From contig NZ_JAIVFS010000017.1 of NCBI RefSeq assembly GCF_020829645.1, positions 1 to 64,000 of the forward strand: DNA of 64,000 bases, read 5' to 3'. Made by a program: the position numbers and the translations under genes. Position 1 is the stretch's first letter; each line of letters opens with the position of its first letter. The DNA is from Nostoc mirabile CHAB5784 (lineage in GTDB: Bacteria > Cyanobacteriota > Cyanobacteriia > Cyanobacteriales > Nostocaceae). The notes beneath the pieces are model-generated. The model saw nothing but the letters and a program-made list of their open reading frames with translations, had not been told where the DNA came from and ran no database searches. Positions 34,909-43,405 of the stretch are shown here, one piece after another.

Positions 34909-35314
34909 AGGACTTACGCATTGACAAGAAATACCAAACATGAAGCAAGGTTAAAAACCATATCTTTCGTAAGGGCACAGCAATGCTCATTGGTGTCAAC
35001 TTAAGCTAAAAGTAGCTTAACTGAAAGCTTCCTCACCCGCCTCGAACTAAAGTTCAAGGCTGATAGCTAAAGTCTACTGAAGTAGACTAAAGATTTTTGG
35101 CTATATTTAGTCATCAACAGAAGACTTCCGCTAAAAGCCAAGGAAGTTCAGTTCCTTGCGGGACATAGCTTTTACGTTAAGTTGACACCTATGAGCAATG
35201 CTGTGCCCCTACAGCATAGTCTATTTACGATCGCAGGATAATTAAGAAAAGCCTGAAAACTTCCTCAAGATAGGTAATGCACATCACGATGCATTTGTAC
35301 AGTGCGTAAGTCCT
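34909..35314. mobile_element. 406-bp composite MITE with AGGACTTACGCA ends
   Basis: Bounded by AGGACTTACGCA and its perfect inverse TGCGTAAGTCCT. Inside, a second inverted repeat (GGGCACAGCAATGCTCAT and its inverse) encloses a 198-bp cassette, 34992-35189, with its own ends GGTGTCAACTTAA and TTAAGTTGACACC. The second element at 61985-62390 has the same outer parts and the same cassette ends but a different cassette interior. Confidence 0.85.
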
Positions 35315-35444
35315 AGTTATTTCTAATTATTCTAATTTTTATCTAAAGATTGACTTTTAAGGCAGTTTCTTATTACTTATGACAGTTACTTTAAATCATT
35401 CTGATGAGTGAAAGTATATATACTTAATAACTGAGGTTCAAAGC

Positions 35445-35684
35445 ATGGACTCAACAGGTAAGGTTCAAACTGGGGACTCCTCCTGGTCTCTTCCACTGCC
35501 GTTGAAAGAGTATGCAATGAGCCGAGTAACTGTCTACTTTTATAGCGACAGATGGGTTCCAATTAAATATTGTTCTTTGGAAAAGGCAATTTTGCTTCAC
35601 CATAAGGCAAAATTAGAAGACAAGGAAATTTTATTATTTCCTGTTAATTTAGACCCTAATCAACTCTCAAACTCTTTTAACTAA
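35445..35684 (+). CDS. Small protein of unknown function
   Basis: Seventy-nine residues from ATG 35445, or about 55 from the internal ATG in MSRVTVYFYSDRWVPIKYC. Strand-rich start and an AILLHHKAKLEDKEILLFP helix-strand unit look like a real small domain, and a terminator follows at 35742. No family recognised. Confidence 0.5.
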   Translation: MDSTGKVQTGDSSWSLPLPLKEYAMSRVTVYFYSDRWVPIKYCSLEKAILLHHKAKLEDKEILLFPVNLDPNQLSNSFN

Positions 35685-35741
35685 AATGCATTGAGGTAGA
35701 CTATTTTTCAAACATCTTGGCAACAAATAAATCGGCTATAG

Positions 35742-35768
35742 AGGCGTACTTATGTACGCCTTTATTTG
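35742..35768 (+). terminator. Intrinsic terminator after the small gene
   Basis: AGGCGTAC and GTACGCCT form an 8-bp stem with a TTAT loop, followed by TTATTTGT. It lies about 55 bp after the stop at 35684. Confidence 0.7.
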
Positions 35769-36165
35769 TAAATGGGAGGTATTGAAATATTTACTTATAT
35801 TGTTTACTTAGTTATGCTAACCACAGTCATTACACCCGCAACCCCTCCCCGGCTTGCGGGGAGGGGAGACAAAGCATAGCTTTGGCGGGGTGGGGTTCTT
35901 CGAGTTTAATCAGCAATCAAGGGGCCATGATATCAAAGAGCGATGTCTACGATGGTCACTGAGCGGCTGGTGAGCGGCTGGCCCTGACTTGTACTGAGCG
36001 TAGCCGAAGTAGCGCAGTCGTTCGCGTTAGCGTCTCCGACAGGAGAAGGGAGTCTAACCATGTCGTACCACTTCGTGGATCTTGCTACGCGCAGCGTCTC
36101 CAAGAGTTGTGCGGGCTACGCCTACGCGTCAAAAGATACGTAAGCTAACCGAACCGTATTGTTTG
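35769..36165. other. Intergenic stretch of dispersed repeats
   Basis: Holds CCCCTCCCCGGCTTGCGGGG and GGCGGGGTGGGG (35840-35895), a duplicated GAGCGGCTGG near 35960, and a compound of GCGTAGCCGAAG, CGTTAGCGTCTCC and GCTACGCG phrases to about 36130. No gene seen. Confidence 0.6.
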
Positions 36166-36813
36166 TTATCGTACTAATGGGTTTTTGTTCACCTCTGCTG
36201 AGTTGACGGTTTGTTGAATTCTCTTCAACCTTGTCTCTGGACGTTTTGCACTGTCAATCCAAAAAAGAATATTCTTTTTGGATGAGTTATTAAATGCCTC
36301 AAAATTATCCTTGGCAGTTGTGTTTGCTTCTAATGCTTGCTTTAAATCTGAGGGAATCATCAATGCTTCGATCGCATCTAACGTCTTCCATGAGCCATCT
36401 TGTTTTGCAGCTTCAATTTTTTCTAGACCAACTGTAGTCATCAAACCTTGTTCTATAAGTTCTTCAATATATTGTTTATTTAATTTTGACCACACACTTT
36501 TCGCTTTTCGAGGTGTAAATATTTGCATATAACGTTCTTCATCTAAGGATTTAACTTTACTGTCAATCCAACCGAAACATAGGGCTGCTTTTACCGCTTC
36601 GCTATATCTAACACTTGGTTTCCCGCTTTTTACTTTGTAGTAAATGAGCCACACACCAAGAGAGGTGCGATGGTTTTCTTCTAACCATTTCCGCCATTCT
36701 TCGAGGCTTTGAGGGCAGAAAGTGAGGAATTCATTATTAAGTTTAGATACACCAGTAATTTTACTTTTGCTAAGGTTTATCTCTGTATTTTGCTGCATTT
36801 GTTTTATGTTCAA
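36166..36813 (-). CDS. YdeI/OmpD-associated family protein
   Basis: A 215-residue protein. It has the family pattern: LEEWRKWLEENHRTSLGVWLIYYK, then YSEAVKAALCFGWIDSKVKS, FTPRKAKSVWS and a C-terminal KKNILFWIDSAKRPETRLKRI. Members have been linked to bacteriocin protection in other bacteria; a role here is unknown. The gene is followed on its upstream side by a GNAT acetyltransferase gene in the same direction, 30 bp away. Confidence 0.88.
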   Translation of the reverse strand: MNIKQMQQNTEINLSKSKITGVSKLNNEFLTFCPQSLEEWRKWLEENHRTSLGVWLIYYKVKSGKPSVRYSEAVKAALCFGWIDSKVKSLDEERYMQIFTPRKAKSVWSKLNKQYIEELIEQGLMTTVGLEKIEAAKQDGSWKTLDAIEALMIPSDLKQALEANTTAKDNFEAFNNSSKKNILFWIDSAKRPETRLKRIQQTVNSAEVNKNPLVR

Positions 36814-36843
36814 TACGTAATTGATGCAAAACTTTCATCTTCT

Positions 36844-37287
36844 CTAAAATCGTTTTGCCATAAAAATCAGATGCTGGCTTCTTTGATAGCCATGCTTGGT
36901 GTAAAAAGCCTCTGCTTGTCCATCCTTTTTAGTCAAAAGATAAACACAGGTAACTTTCATTGCGGTTAGACTATGCATTAATTGGTTAAGTAGCTTTGTC
37001 CCAATTCCTTGACTCTGCTTATGAGGTCGGACACAGATTTCTTCTAGATAAAAGCTTTTACTTTTTTGCCCTTGCTTGCAATAACCTGCCACCAATCCTA
37101 ACAGTTCATTCTGTTTGAATACAAATCCAACAAAACCTGGTGTATTCAGAATTTCAAACAACTTTGCTCTTGCAGTCTCGAAAGTCCATTGCTCGTTCCA
37201 AGGTTCACCATTGAACACTTCAATATATAAATGAGCGCACTTATCAAGATATTCAGTAGTGAAGATTTGAATTTCTTCTGACATCAA
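36844..37287 (-). CDS. GNAT family N-acetyltransferase
   Basis: A 147-residue acetyltransferase. The acetyl-CoA-binding signature RPHKQSQGIGTKLLNQL (V/I-x-x-x-x-Q/R-x-x-G-x-G/A) is present, followed by VYLLTKKDGQAEAFYTKHGY, typical of motif B. Substrate unknown. It is probably cotranscribed with the YdeI gene. Confidence 0.88.
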   Translation of the reverse strand: MMSEEIQIFTTEYLDKCAHLYIEVFNGEPWNEQWTFETARAKLFEILNTPGFVGFVFKQNELLGLVAGYCKQGQKSKSFYLEEICVRPHKQSQGIGTKLLNQLMHSLTAMKVTCVYLLTKKDGQAEAFYTKHGYQRSQHLIFMAKRF

Positions 37288-37386
37288 AAAACCAGAGTTT
37301 AGTTAATCATGAAATTAAAGTATCAGCACCACAGATAAAGATTACCAGATCAGGTGTTCATCTACAGCGCTCACAGATTGTAGCAA

Positions 37387-38064
37387 TCAAACCAACCCAG
37401 AACGCAGTGCCACAACTGCTGCTTGTACGCGATCGTCTACTGCTAATTTATTCATAATCCCTCGGACGTGAGTTTTGATGGTGTTGGGACTAAGATAGAG
37501 TTTTTCGGCAATCTCCGGGTTACTCAAGCCGTCTACCATGAGTTTCAACACTTCTAACTCGCGCCCAGATAAGTTGGCGTTGTTGCTGACGGGTGAGGGC
37601 GGTTTGAGATTATCAATTACTCGCCGTGCAATTTGGGGATCGAGATAGGCTGCACCATCAACTGCGGCTGCGATCGCACTTAACAATCGTTCCACACTTG
37701 CACCTTTAATACAATATGCATCTGCACCGCTAGAGAGTGCCGCAATAATTTCTGTCTCCGTTTGATGAGATGTTAGCATCACCACATGAGTTGCTGGCAG
37801 CGCCGCCTTAATTTGCTGTGTTGCTGCAATGCCATCCAATCGCGGCAACCCAATATCCATAACCACCAAATCAGGTTTCAGTTGCAGTGCGGCTTGAACT
37901 CCCAAATAACCATCTTCTGCTTGTCCAACAATCTCTAACTGAGGATGAGCCATTAACGATTGCTCTAATCCCAGTTGCATCATCGGATCATCTTCGACAA
38001 TTAACACGCGCAACGGCAAAGCATTGGCCGGCAGATTTAAAGGATAGCGAGTATCTAAAGACAT
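37387..38064 (-). CDS. NarL/FixJ-type response regulator
   Basis: A 225-residue two-component regulator. The receiver domain has acidic D25-D26 (VEDDP), the phosphoacceptor D70 (VVMDIGLPRLDG), a TSHQTETE switch Thr and K119 (YCIKGA). The C-terminal LuxR-type helix-turn-helix is LSGRELEVLKLMVDGLSNPEIAEKL and following. No sensor kinase gene is next to it. Confidence 0.93.
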   Translation of the reverse strand: MSLDTRYPLNLPANALPLRVLIVEDDPMMQLGLEQSLMAHPQLEIVGQAEDGYLGVQAALQLKPDLVVMDIGLPRLDGIAATQQIKAALPATHVVMLTSHQTETEIIAALSSGADAYCIKGASVERLLSAIAAAVDGAAYLDPQIARRVIDNLKPPSPVSNNANLSGRELEVLKLMVDGLSNPEIAEKLYLSPNTIKTHVRGIMNKLAVDDRVQAAVVALRSGLV

Positions 38065-38193
38065 TTTTATTAATTAAGAGTCATTTGTCATTTGTTATTT
38101 GTCATTAGTTATTAATCTTTTGCCTTTTACCTTTTATTCTTTGCTTTTTTCCCTGCCAATGACCAATGACTAATGACTAATGACAAATTTGTT

Positions 38194-39168
38194 TTATTCT
38201 TCTACCCGATAGCCTAACTCTGCTAAACTGATCCGCGACTGTCGCCATTTTGGCTGGACTTTGACAAACAATTCTAGGTAAACTTTACCAGAGATTAACT
38301 TTTGGATTTGTTCGCGGGCTTCGCTACCAATGGCTTTGAGCATTGCTCCACCTTTGCCAATGAGTATGCCTTTTTGGGAATCACGCTCGACGTTGATGGT
38401 AGCAAGTATACGGGTAATGCTGGGAGTTTCTTCTACTAAGTCAATAGCGATCGCAACTGAATGGGGTACTTCTTCACGAGTCAATAATAAAATTTGTTCT
38501 CGGATTAATTCACCCATAATAAAGCGTTCTGGTTGGTCAGTTACCAAATCTGGTGGGTAGTATAACGGCCCAATTTCTAAATGTTCAATTAATAATTCTT
38601 GAAGTTGCGGTAATCCTGCACTCGTCTTAGCAGAAAATTTCACGATTTCCCATTCATGGGACTGGGCCATCTGAGCGTAACTATCATCTAGAAACTGAGA
38701 ATCGGACGGTTGTTGGTCGATTTTGTTCACGCCCAAAATCACTGGTGTTTTGCTGCGACACAGCAATTCGGCAATATAGCGATCGCCTGCTCCACAAGCT
38801 ACCGCTCCATCTACCACAAATAGCACTACATCTACCGATTCAATGGCAATTTTGGCATTTTGCACCAACACTTCCCCCAATTGATGATGGGGCTTATGAA
38901 TTCCTGGCGTATCTACAAAAATTAACTGGGCTTCTGGTGTAGTTAAAATACCGCGCAAACGGTTACGTGTTGTTTGCGCTACTGGTGATGTAATGGCAAT
39001 TTTTTGCCCTACCAATTGATTCATTAAAGTAGATTTACCGACATTAGGACGACCAACAATGCCAATAAAACCTGATTTGAATTCAGGAGGAGCCTGTGGA
39101 ATTGTGACTTCTCCTGAAAAAGAGAAGTTGTAATTTTCAATACTAGTCACCTTTGGCTCCACCCTCAT
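38194..39168 (-). CDS. era: GTPase Era
   Basis: A 324-residue protein with the G1 motif GRPNVGKS (39-46), G3 DTPG, G4 NKID, and a C-terminal KH domain with GKGGAMLKAIG and a final RISLAELGY. Era binds 16S rRNA and is needed for small-subunit maturation. The N-terminus carries an extra ~30-residue extension before the G domain, usual in cyanobacterial members. Confidence 0.95.
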   Translation of the reverse strand: MRVEPKVTSIENYNFSFSGEVTIPQAPPEFKSGFIGIVGRPNVGKSTLMNQLVGQKIAITSPVAQTTRNRLRGILTTPEAQLIFVDTPGIHKPHHQLGEVLVQNAKIAIESVDVVLFVVDGAVACGAGDRYIAELLCRSKTPVILGVNKIDQQPSDSQFLDDSYAQMAQSHEWEIVKFSAKTSAGLPQLQELLIEHLEIGPLYYPPDLVTDQPERFIMGELIREQILLLTREEVPHSVAIAIDLVEETPSITRILATINVERDSQKGILIGKGGAMLKAIGSEAREQIQKLISGKVYLELFVKVQPKWRQSRISLAELGYRVEE

Positions 39169-39518
39169 ATTTTACAGCTGGGATAACTTGGTTTTTTTTT
39201 AGACACAAAACAAGCATAAAATTCCCCTGGCATTTTTAGGGATTGCTTTTGCCGAGGTTTAATCTACTACTGGCTCTACACCTATATTTTACAGCTAAGA
39301 TAACTTTGTTTTGTTTTTAGATACAAAATAATCTAACTAAAATAGACTACCTCACAATTAGGGTTTAAATGCTTAATGACCAATTTTTGAGTAGCATTTG
39401 ACAGGTGCTGGTACTGGATGATCAAGGCAAAACTAAGGCTTGGTGGGAGCGGCTTCCAAAGCAGCCAAGGGATGATGGCAAATTCCCTTAAATTACTAGA
39501 GTGAAGTTGTGAGTAATA
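39169..39518. other. Intergenic stretch, no gene seen
   Basis: Between era and aqpZ, both on the minus strand. It includes a duplicated phrase (ATATTTTACAGCT near 39165 and 39282). A 28-codon frame at 39405-39491 reads LDDQGKTKAWWERLPKQP and may be a scrap of an old gene. Confidence 0.45.
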
Positions 39519-40217
39519 TTAAATGTCTGGTTCTTGCAGCCATCGGGCGACCATACCCGCCAAAACTCCACCTAAAATTGGAAACACGATGAAAATCCAA
39601 AGGTCAGCCAATGCCCAATCTTGAGTAAAGATAGCTGTGGCTAGCGATCGCACGGGATTGACGCTGGCATTTGTCACCGGAATCAGGATAAGATGCGCCA
39701 AGGTAAGCCCTAAACCTATGGGGATGGGTGCAGACAGCTTCAAAGCGGGAGAAGATGTTACGCTCAAGATCAGCAGCACAAAGCCACAGGTAACAGTCAA
39801 TTCGGCTAATGCACAAGCCCACCAGCTATAGTTACCAGGGGAGTGAATTTCCACCCCATTAGAACCAAAGTCGGCTGTTGTAAACCCAGGCTTGCCCATG
39901 CAAATCAAAAACAGGATAGTAGTCCCCCAAATTCCGCCGAGAATCTGACTTCCTATATATGGCAAAACGTCTCGGAAAGAAAATTGCTTGGCTACCCAAA
40001 AACCAATTGTGACTGCGGGATTGATATGACATCCGCTAATAGAACCAAAAGTATAGGCAGCAGTCAGCAAACTTAAGCCAAAAGCGATCGCCACCCCAGT
40101 AACTCCAACCCAAGGTACTGTACCAGAAATAACCGCAGTACCCACGCCCATCAGAACCAACCAAGCTGTACCTAGAGCTTCTGCAAAACATCGTTTGGCT
40201 AACGAGTAACGATTCAT
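39519..40217 (-). CDS. Aquaporin Z-like channel with an NPV second motif
   Basis: A 232-residue major intrinsic protein with six helices. The first half-helix motif is normal (HINPAVTIG, NPA 66-68), but the second is NPV (187-189) where aquaporins have NPA. R190 of the selectivity filter is kept. Water or small solute transport in the plasma membrane is expected from family; the effect of Val at this place is uncertain. Confidence 0.88.
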   Translation of the reverse strand: MNRYSLAKRCFAEALGTAWLVLMGVGTAVISGTVPWVGVTGVAIAFGLSLLTAAYTFGSISGCHINPAVTIGFWVAKQFSFRDVLPYIGSQILGGIWGTTILFLICMGKPGFTTADFGSNGVEIHSPGNYSWWACALAELTVTCGFVLLILSVTSSPALKLSAPIPIGLGLTLAHLILIPVTNASVNPVRSLATAIFTQDWALADLWIFIVFPILGGVLAGMVARWLQEPDI

Positions 40218-40801
40218 GAGATAATGCCATAACTGGCTAGACGCGATTGATATTTGTACACATTAGCTGAATCACACTAAGATAAATACTTGCTTCTGGA
40301 TTATTAAGTAGAAAAATTACCGAAGAAGAATTCAGAATTCAGGTGGTCGCCGAGCGCAGTCGAGGTGAGCCAGAATCCAGCTTGGGGATTCTGTGCGGCT
40401 CGATGTATAAGAGAGGTTTAGAGCAAGCAATTTTAAACGCGCGTGATATTAATAGGACTTACGCAAATTATCTCTCAAACTCTGATTTCTCCGTGCCCTC
40501 TGTGCCTCTGTGGTTCGTTATTCCGTAAATCGTGCGTAAGTCCTAATTAAATTCTTTCCGTAGCTGTTACCCCTGACTTGACTGCTGGGGTATTCACCAA
40601 TTCTGAATTCTGAATTCTGTCTTCTGACTCCTTCTCATAGCGCTTTTCATTTCCATAAACTACAAACCAGACGGTAAGGACACAGCATTGCTGTGCTTTT
40701 ACAGCTAACCTGTGTTCTATCCAATTAAAAACTGTTGCAACTTGTCACGAATCATATACAGCTATTGCATATTGATATCGGGGAATTAATCGGGAGAAAT
40801 T
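40218..40801. other. Intergenic stretch with repeats and a MITE
   Basis: Holds AGAATTCAG phrases, a GTCGAGGTGAGC-type repeat, the 91-bp element at 40454-40544 and an inverted GACACAGCATTGCTGTG at 40679-40695. No gene seen. The transaldolase gene promoter should lie in the last ~100 bp. Confidence 0.6.
40454..40544. mobile_element. 91-bp MITE-like element with AGGACTTACGCA ends, copy 2
   Basis: Same length and interior as the element at 1975-2065 (CTCTGATTTCTC and CTCTGTGGTTCGTTATTCCG shared) with a perfect right end TGCGTAAGTCCT. Flanks on both sides are AAT/AATT. Confidence 0.85.
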
Positions 40802-41437
40802 ATGGCAATTTATCTAGACTCGGCGATCGCATCTGAAGCTGAAGTTGTTAAGCTTTGGGGATGGGTGAAAGGCATAACAACAAATCCCACGCTGTTGTCT
40901 CAAAGCGATACCCCACCAGAAACCACGCTCAAAAAATTGGTTGCCTTGACGAATGGCCCGTTATACTATCAACTTGTGGCATCTGATAAAGCTCTTATGT
41001 TAGCTGAAGGTAGAAAAGCTTTTGAGATTATTGGTTCACAAACAATTTTAAAGATTCCCGCAACACCATTAGGTTTTGAAGTCGTGGCGAGTCTATCATC
41101 AGAAATTACCTGTTCAGTGACAGCGATTTACAGTGCAGCACAGGCAGCAGTAGCACGGGAAGCAGGAGCTAAAATTGCCATAGCTTATGTAAATCGAGCT
41201 ACGCGGTTGTTAGGTGATGGTATTGCTTTGGTGCGGGATATGGCCAGCGTCCTCAAAGGCAGTGATACGGAAATCTTGGCAGCTAGTATCAAATCTCCCG
41301 AAGAAGCAGCCGCTTCATTGCAAGCTGGGGCGGATCATTTGACTTTACCATTGGCAATGTTGCAAGCGATCGCTACTCACGAATTCTCACAGAAAACTGT
41401 TGAAGAATTCGCTAAAGGAGGTATTGGCTTAAGATAA
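40802..41437 (+). CDS. Transaldolase / fructose-6-phosphate aldolase family enzyme
   Basis: A 211-residue TIM-barrel protein. The Schiff-base lysine is in TILKIPATPLG (about K82), the N-terminal YLDSAIASEA and GITTNPTLL match FSA/TalC, and the C-terminal GADHLTLPLAML is typical. It may perform aldol chemistry on dihydroxyacetone or act as transaldolase; sequence alone cannot say which. Ribosome binding site GGGAGAAATT precedes the ATG. Confidence 0.9.
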   Translation: MAIYLDSAIASEAEVVKLWGWVKGITTNPTLLSQSDTPPETTLKKLVALTNGPLYYQLVASDKALMLAEGRKAFEIIGSQTILKIPATPLGFEVVASLSSEITCSVTAIYSAAQAAVAREAGAKIAIAYVNRATRLLGDGIALVRDMASVLKGSDTEILAASIKSPEEAAASLQAGADHLTLPLAMLQAIATHEFSQKTVEEFAKGGIGLR

Positions 41438-41537
41438 TTCGTAATTCGTAATTCGTAATTCGTAATTCGTAATTCGTAATTCGTAATTCGTAATTCGTAA
41501 TTCGTAATTCGTAATTCGTAATTCGTAATTCGTAATT
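41436..41537. repeat. Heptamer array (AATTCGT), about 14 copies
   Basis: Contiguous, almost perfect AATTCGT heptamers that start within the stop codon of the transaldolase gene. Shorter arrays of the same heptamer occur at 31437-31470, 31625-31660 and 63110-63140. This is the short tandem repeat type well known in heterocystous cyanobacteria. Confidence 0.95.
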
Positions 41538-41542
41538 TAAAT

Positions 41543-41635
41543 ATGAGTTTGTCAGATATCCCTAATCTTTGGGTTCCTTTAGCACTTTTAGGTTTGATTA
41601 TTGTCGCTGCTGTATTTTTCAGCCGCAGCAGTTGA
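41543..41635 (+). CDS. Possible 30-residue single-helix membrane peptide
   Basis: ATG 41543 opens a frame of 30 codons: an acidic/polar start (MSLSDIPNLW), one hydrophobic helix (VPLALLGLIIVAAVFF) and a basic end (SRSS). This topology resembles small photosynthetic-complex subunits, but I cannot match it to any Psb, Psa or Pet protein I know. It lies between a heptamer array and a Uma2 gene. No clear ribosome binding site. Confidence 0.35.
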   Translation: MSLSDIPNLWVPLALLGLIIVAAVFFSRSS

Positions 41636-41669
41636 TATTTAACTATTGTGGAGGTGGAGGTTCAGTTCT

Positions 41670-42317
41670 ATGTTTGCTGTTGTCACACCCGATACAATCC
41701 ATTTGCCTCCAGGCGCAGTAGTCCGCCTACCCGGAAGTTGGCAAGACTATCAAGCACTCAATGAACAACTAGGCGATCGCTCCTCTCCTCGCATTAAGTA
41801 TCGAGATGGAGAAATTCTTTTGATGGCACCGCTACCAGAACATGGGCGTAAAGTAAGTGTAATTGCAGATGTAGTCAAAGTTTTGCTCGATCATCTGGGA
41901 CGAGAATACGAGGCATTTACCCCAATCACAATGGAACTGCCACAGGAAAGTGGTATAGAACCAGACTACTGTTTTTATATTGAAAACTGGGAAGCAATCG
42001 CAGGTAAAGATCCCATCAATTGGGGCGTTGATCCATCCCCCGATTTAGTGGTGGAGATAGACATCACCAGCTACACCGATGTAAATGACTACCTGCCTTA
42101 TGGAGTACCAGAAGTTTGGTTGTTTAGGAAGAACCAGCTTGTGATTTACAGATTGCAAGGCGATCGCTATACTGTTGAAACCAGTAGCCGCTATTTCCCC
42201 AACATCAATGTGTCAGAGGTAGTCACAGAGTGTTTAAAAATTGCCTATGACCGTAATACTAGCGCTGCTATTCGGGAATTACGGCGGAAATTGACAATTC
42301 CTACGCTACTAACTTAG
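41670..42317 (+). CDS. Uma2 family (DUF820) PD-(D/E)XK nuclease-fold protein
   Basis: A 215-residue Uma2 protein from ATG 41670, which has a strong GGAGGTGGAGG ribosome binding site; the frame is open upstream but lacks a better start. Motifs: IKYRDGEILLMAP, SGIEPDYCFYIEN, PSPDLVVEIDIT and LPYGVPEVWLF. Fourth Uma2 gene of the window and not closely similar to the 0.5-1.9 kb pair. Function unknown. Confidence 0.87.
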   Translation: MFAVVTPDTIHLPPGAVVRLPGSWQDYQALNEQLGDRSSPRIKYRDGEILLMAPLPEHGRKVSVIADVVKVLLDHLGREYEAFTPITMELPQESGIEPDYCFYIENWEAIAGKDPINWGVDPSPDLVVEIDITSYTDVNDYLPYGVPEVWLFRKNQLVIYRLQGDRYTVETSSRYFPNINVSEVVTECLKIAYDRNTSAAIRELRRKLTIPTLLT

Positions 42318-42324
42318 GTTCCAA

Positions 42325-42963
42325 TCAATCAGCAGGTTCAGTGAACACAACCTCGTAGAGATGAAACTCGTTTTCAGCCAGACCTTGCCAATATTTACCC
42401 AAGGGCGCATACTTTGGATCTTTCAGTAGTTCCTCGAAATCTGCAAAGCTGCGCCATTGACCATAGTTCACATTGTGTACGCCATCCAGGGAACGGTGGA
42501 AATTACCAGATAGAAGTCCTGGATTTTGTAATCCAAGTGGTAAGTATTCCCTCTCCAATTCCACTAGGCGTTGCTGATTTTCTGGCTTTACCCGGAATTC
42601 TGCAAGGTGAATCAAACCACCTTTGGTAATTTTGAGTGTGGCATCATCTGGTAGGGAAACGACGACTTCGTAGACATGGGACTCGTGGATATGGAACTGG
42701 AAAACCTTTGCTCCTAGCTTTCGGATTTCGGAATTGTTCACAAATGCTTGGTAGTCTTCCTGAGTTTTCCACTGGGCATAGTTCATTACCCGCACGCCAT
42801 CTATACTTTTGTGAATGTTGGATGAGACAAAACCAGGCTGGTGTTTTACTCCTGTTTCGAGAAATTCCACAATATTATCTATCAGTTCCTGCTGACGTTC
42901 AGGTTCGACTGCAAAGATAATTATGACCGTAATTACATCGTTGTTCTTGGCTATGATAGGCAT
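42325..42963 (-). CDS. Protein with two ABM (antibiotic biosynthesis monooxygenase) domains
   Basis: A 212-residue protein made of two ferredoxin-like ABM domains (about 10-100 and 115-207). They repeat the same pattern: F.V.PE.QQ.L, PGF/LLS..H.S.DGV, N.AQW or N.GQW, and H..EVV. ABM domains act as small cofactor-free oxygenases or haem-binding proteins. The internal repeat points to duplication and fusion. It is convergent with the Uma2 gene, 7 bp apart. Confidence 0.87.
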   Translation of the reverse strand: MPIIAKNNDVITVIIIFAVEPERQQELIDNIVEFLETGVKHQPGFVSSNIHKSIDGVRVMNYAQWKTQEDYQAFVNNSEIRKLGAKVFQFHIHESHVYEVVVSLPDDATLKITKGGLIHLAEFRVKPENQQRLVELEREYLPLGLQNPGLLSGNFHRSLDGVHNVNYGQWRSFADFEELLKDPKYAPLGKYWQGLAENEFHLYEVVFTEPAD

Positions 42964-43123
42964 TTTGATACCTCTTAAAGCGGACTGGAGACTGGGGACA
43001 AAAGGGACAAGGGAGACAAGAGGATTAACAATTCAAAATTCACGCATTCAAACATTTTAGACATTTTAAGATGGGGATTTAAACCCCAACTGAAACTGCG
43101 CTACGTGTAATGGTTGGGGTCTT

Positions 43124-43332
43124 AGAGGTTGTTTTAAAAGTGTTTTGCTGTGATTTTAGGCACTTTTAGATCCCCCCTAACCCACGCCAGTCGCTCCACT
43201 TGGGGAGACCCCAAGACCGCGCTGGCTCCCCTTAAAAAGGGGGGAACCGGAGTCAAAGTCCCCCAATTTATCGGGGGATTTAGAGGGATCTAAAACTTTT
43301 TATACCCACAATAGGACTTTTCAAACAACCTC
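43124..43332. mobile_element. 209-bp MITE with GAGGTTGTTT ends and TTA target duplication
   Basis: Its left end is GAGGTTGTTTTAAAAGT and the right end is the inverse with one mismatch. TTA flanks both sides (43121-43123 and 43333-43335). The uninterrupted target sequence occurs at 60555-60680, where TTA is present only once (60659-60661). The interior is the GC-rich AGATCCCCCC...GGGGGATTTAG palindrome. The ends and 3-bp target resemble IS5-group elements (inference). Confidence 0.9.
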
Positions 43333-43405
43333 TTAAACCCTTTAATTTCCGATAACTAATGCTGAGTGTCCCATGCCCAATGCCCAGTCGTCAATCTCCT
43401 TAAAT

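Noticed and set aside
39405..39491. A 28-codon GTG frame (LDDQGKTKAWWERL...)
   Set aside because: It looks somewhat coding but is too short and isolated to call; mentioned only within the intergenic note.
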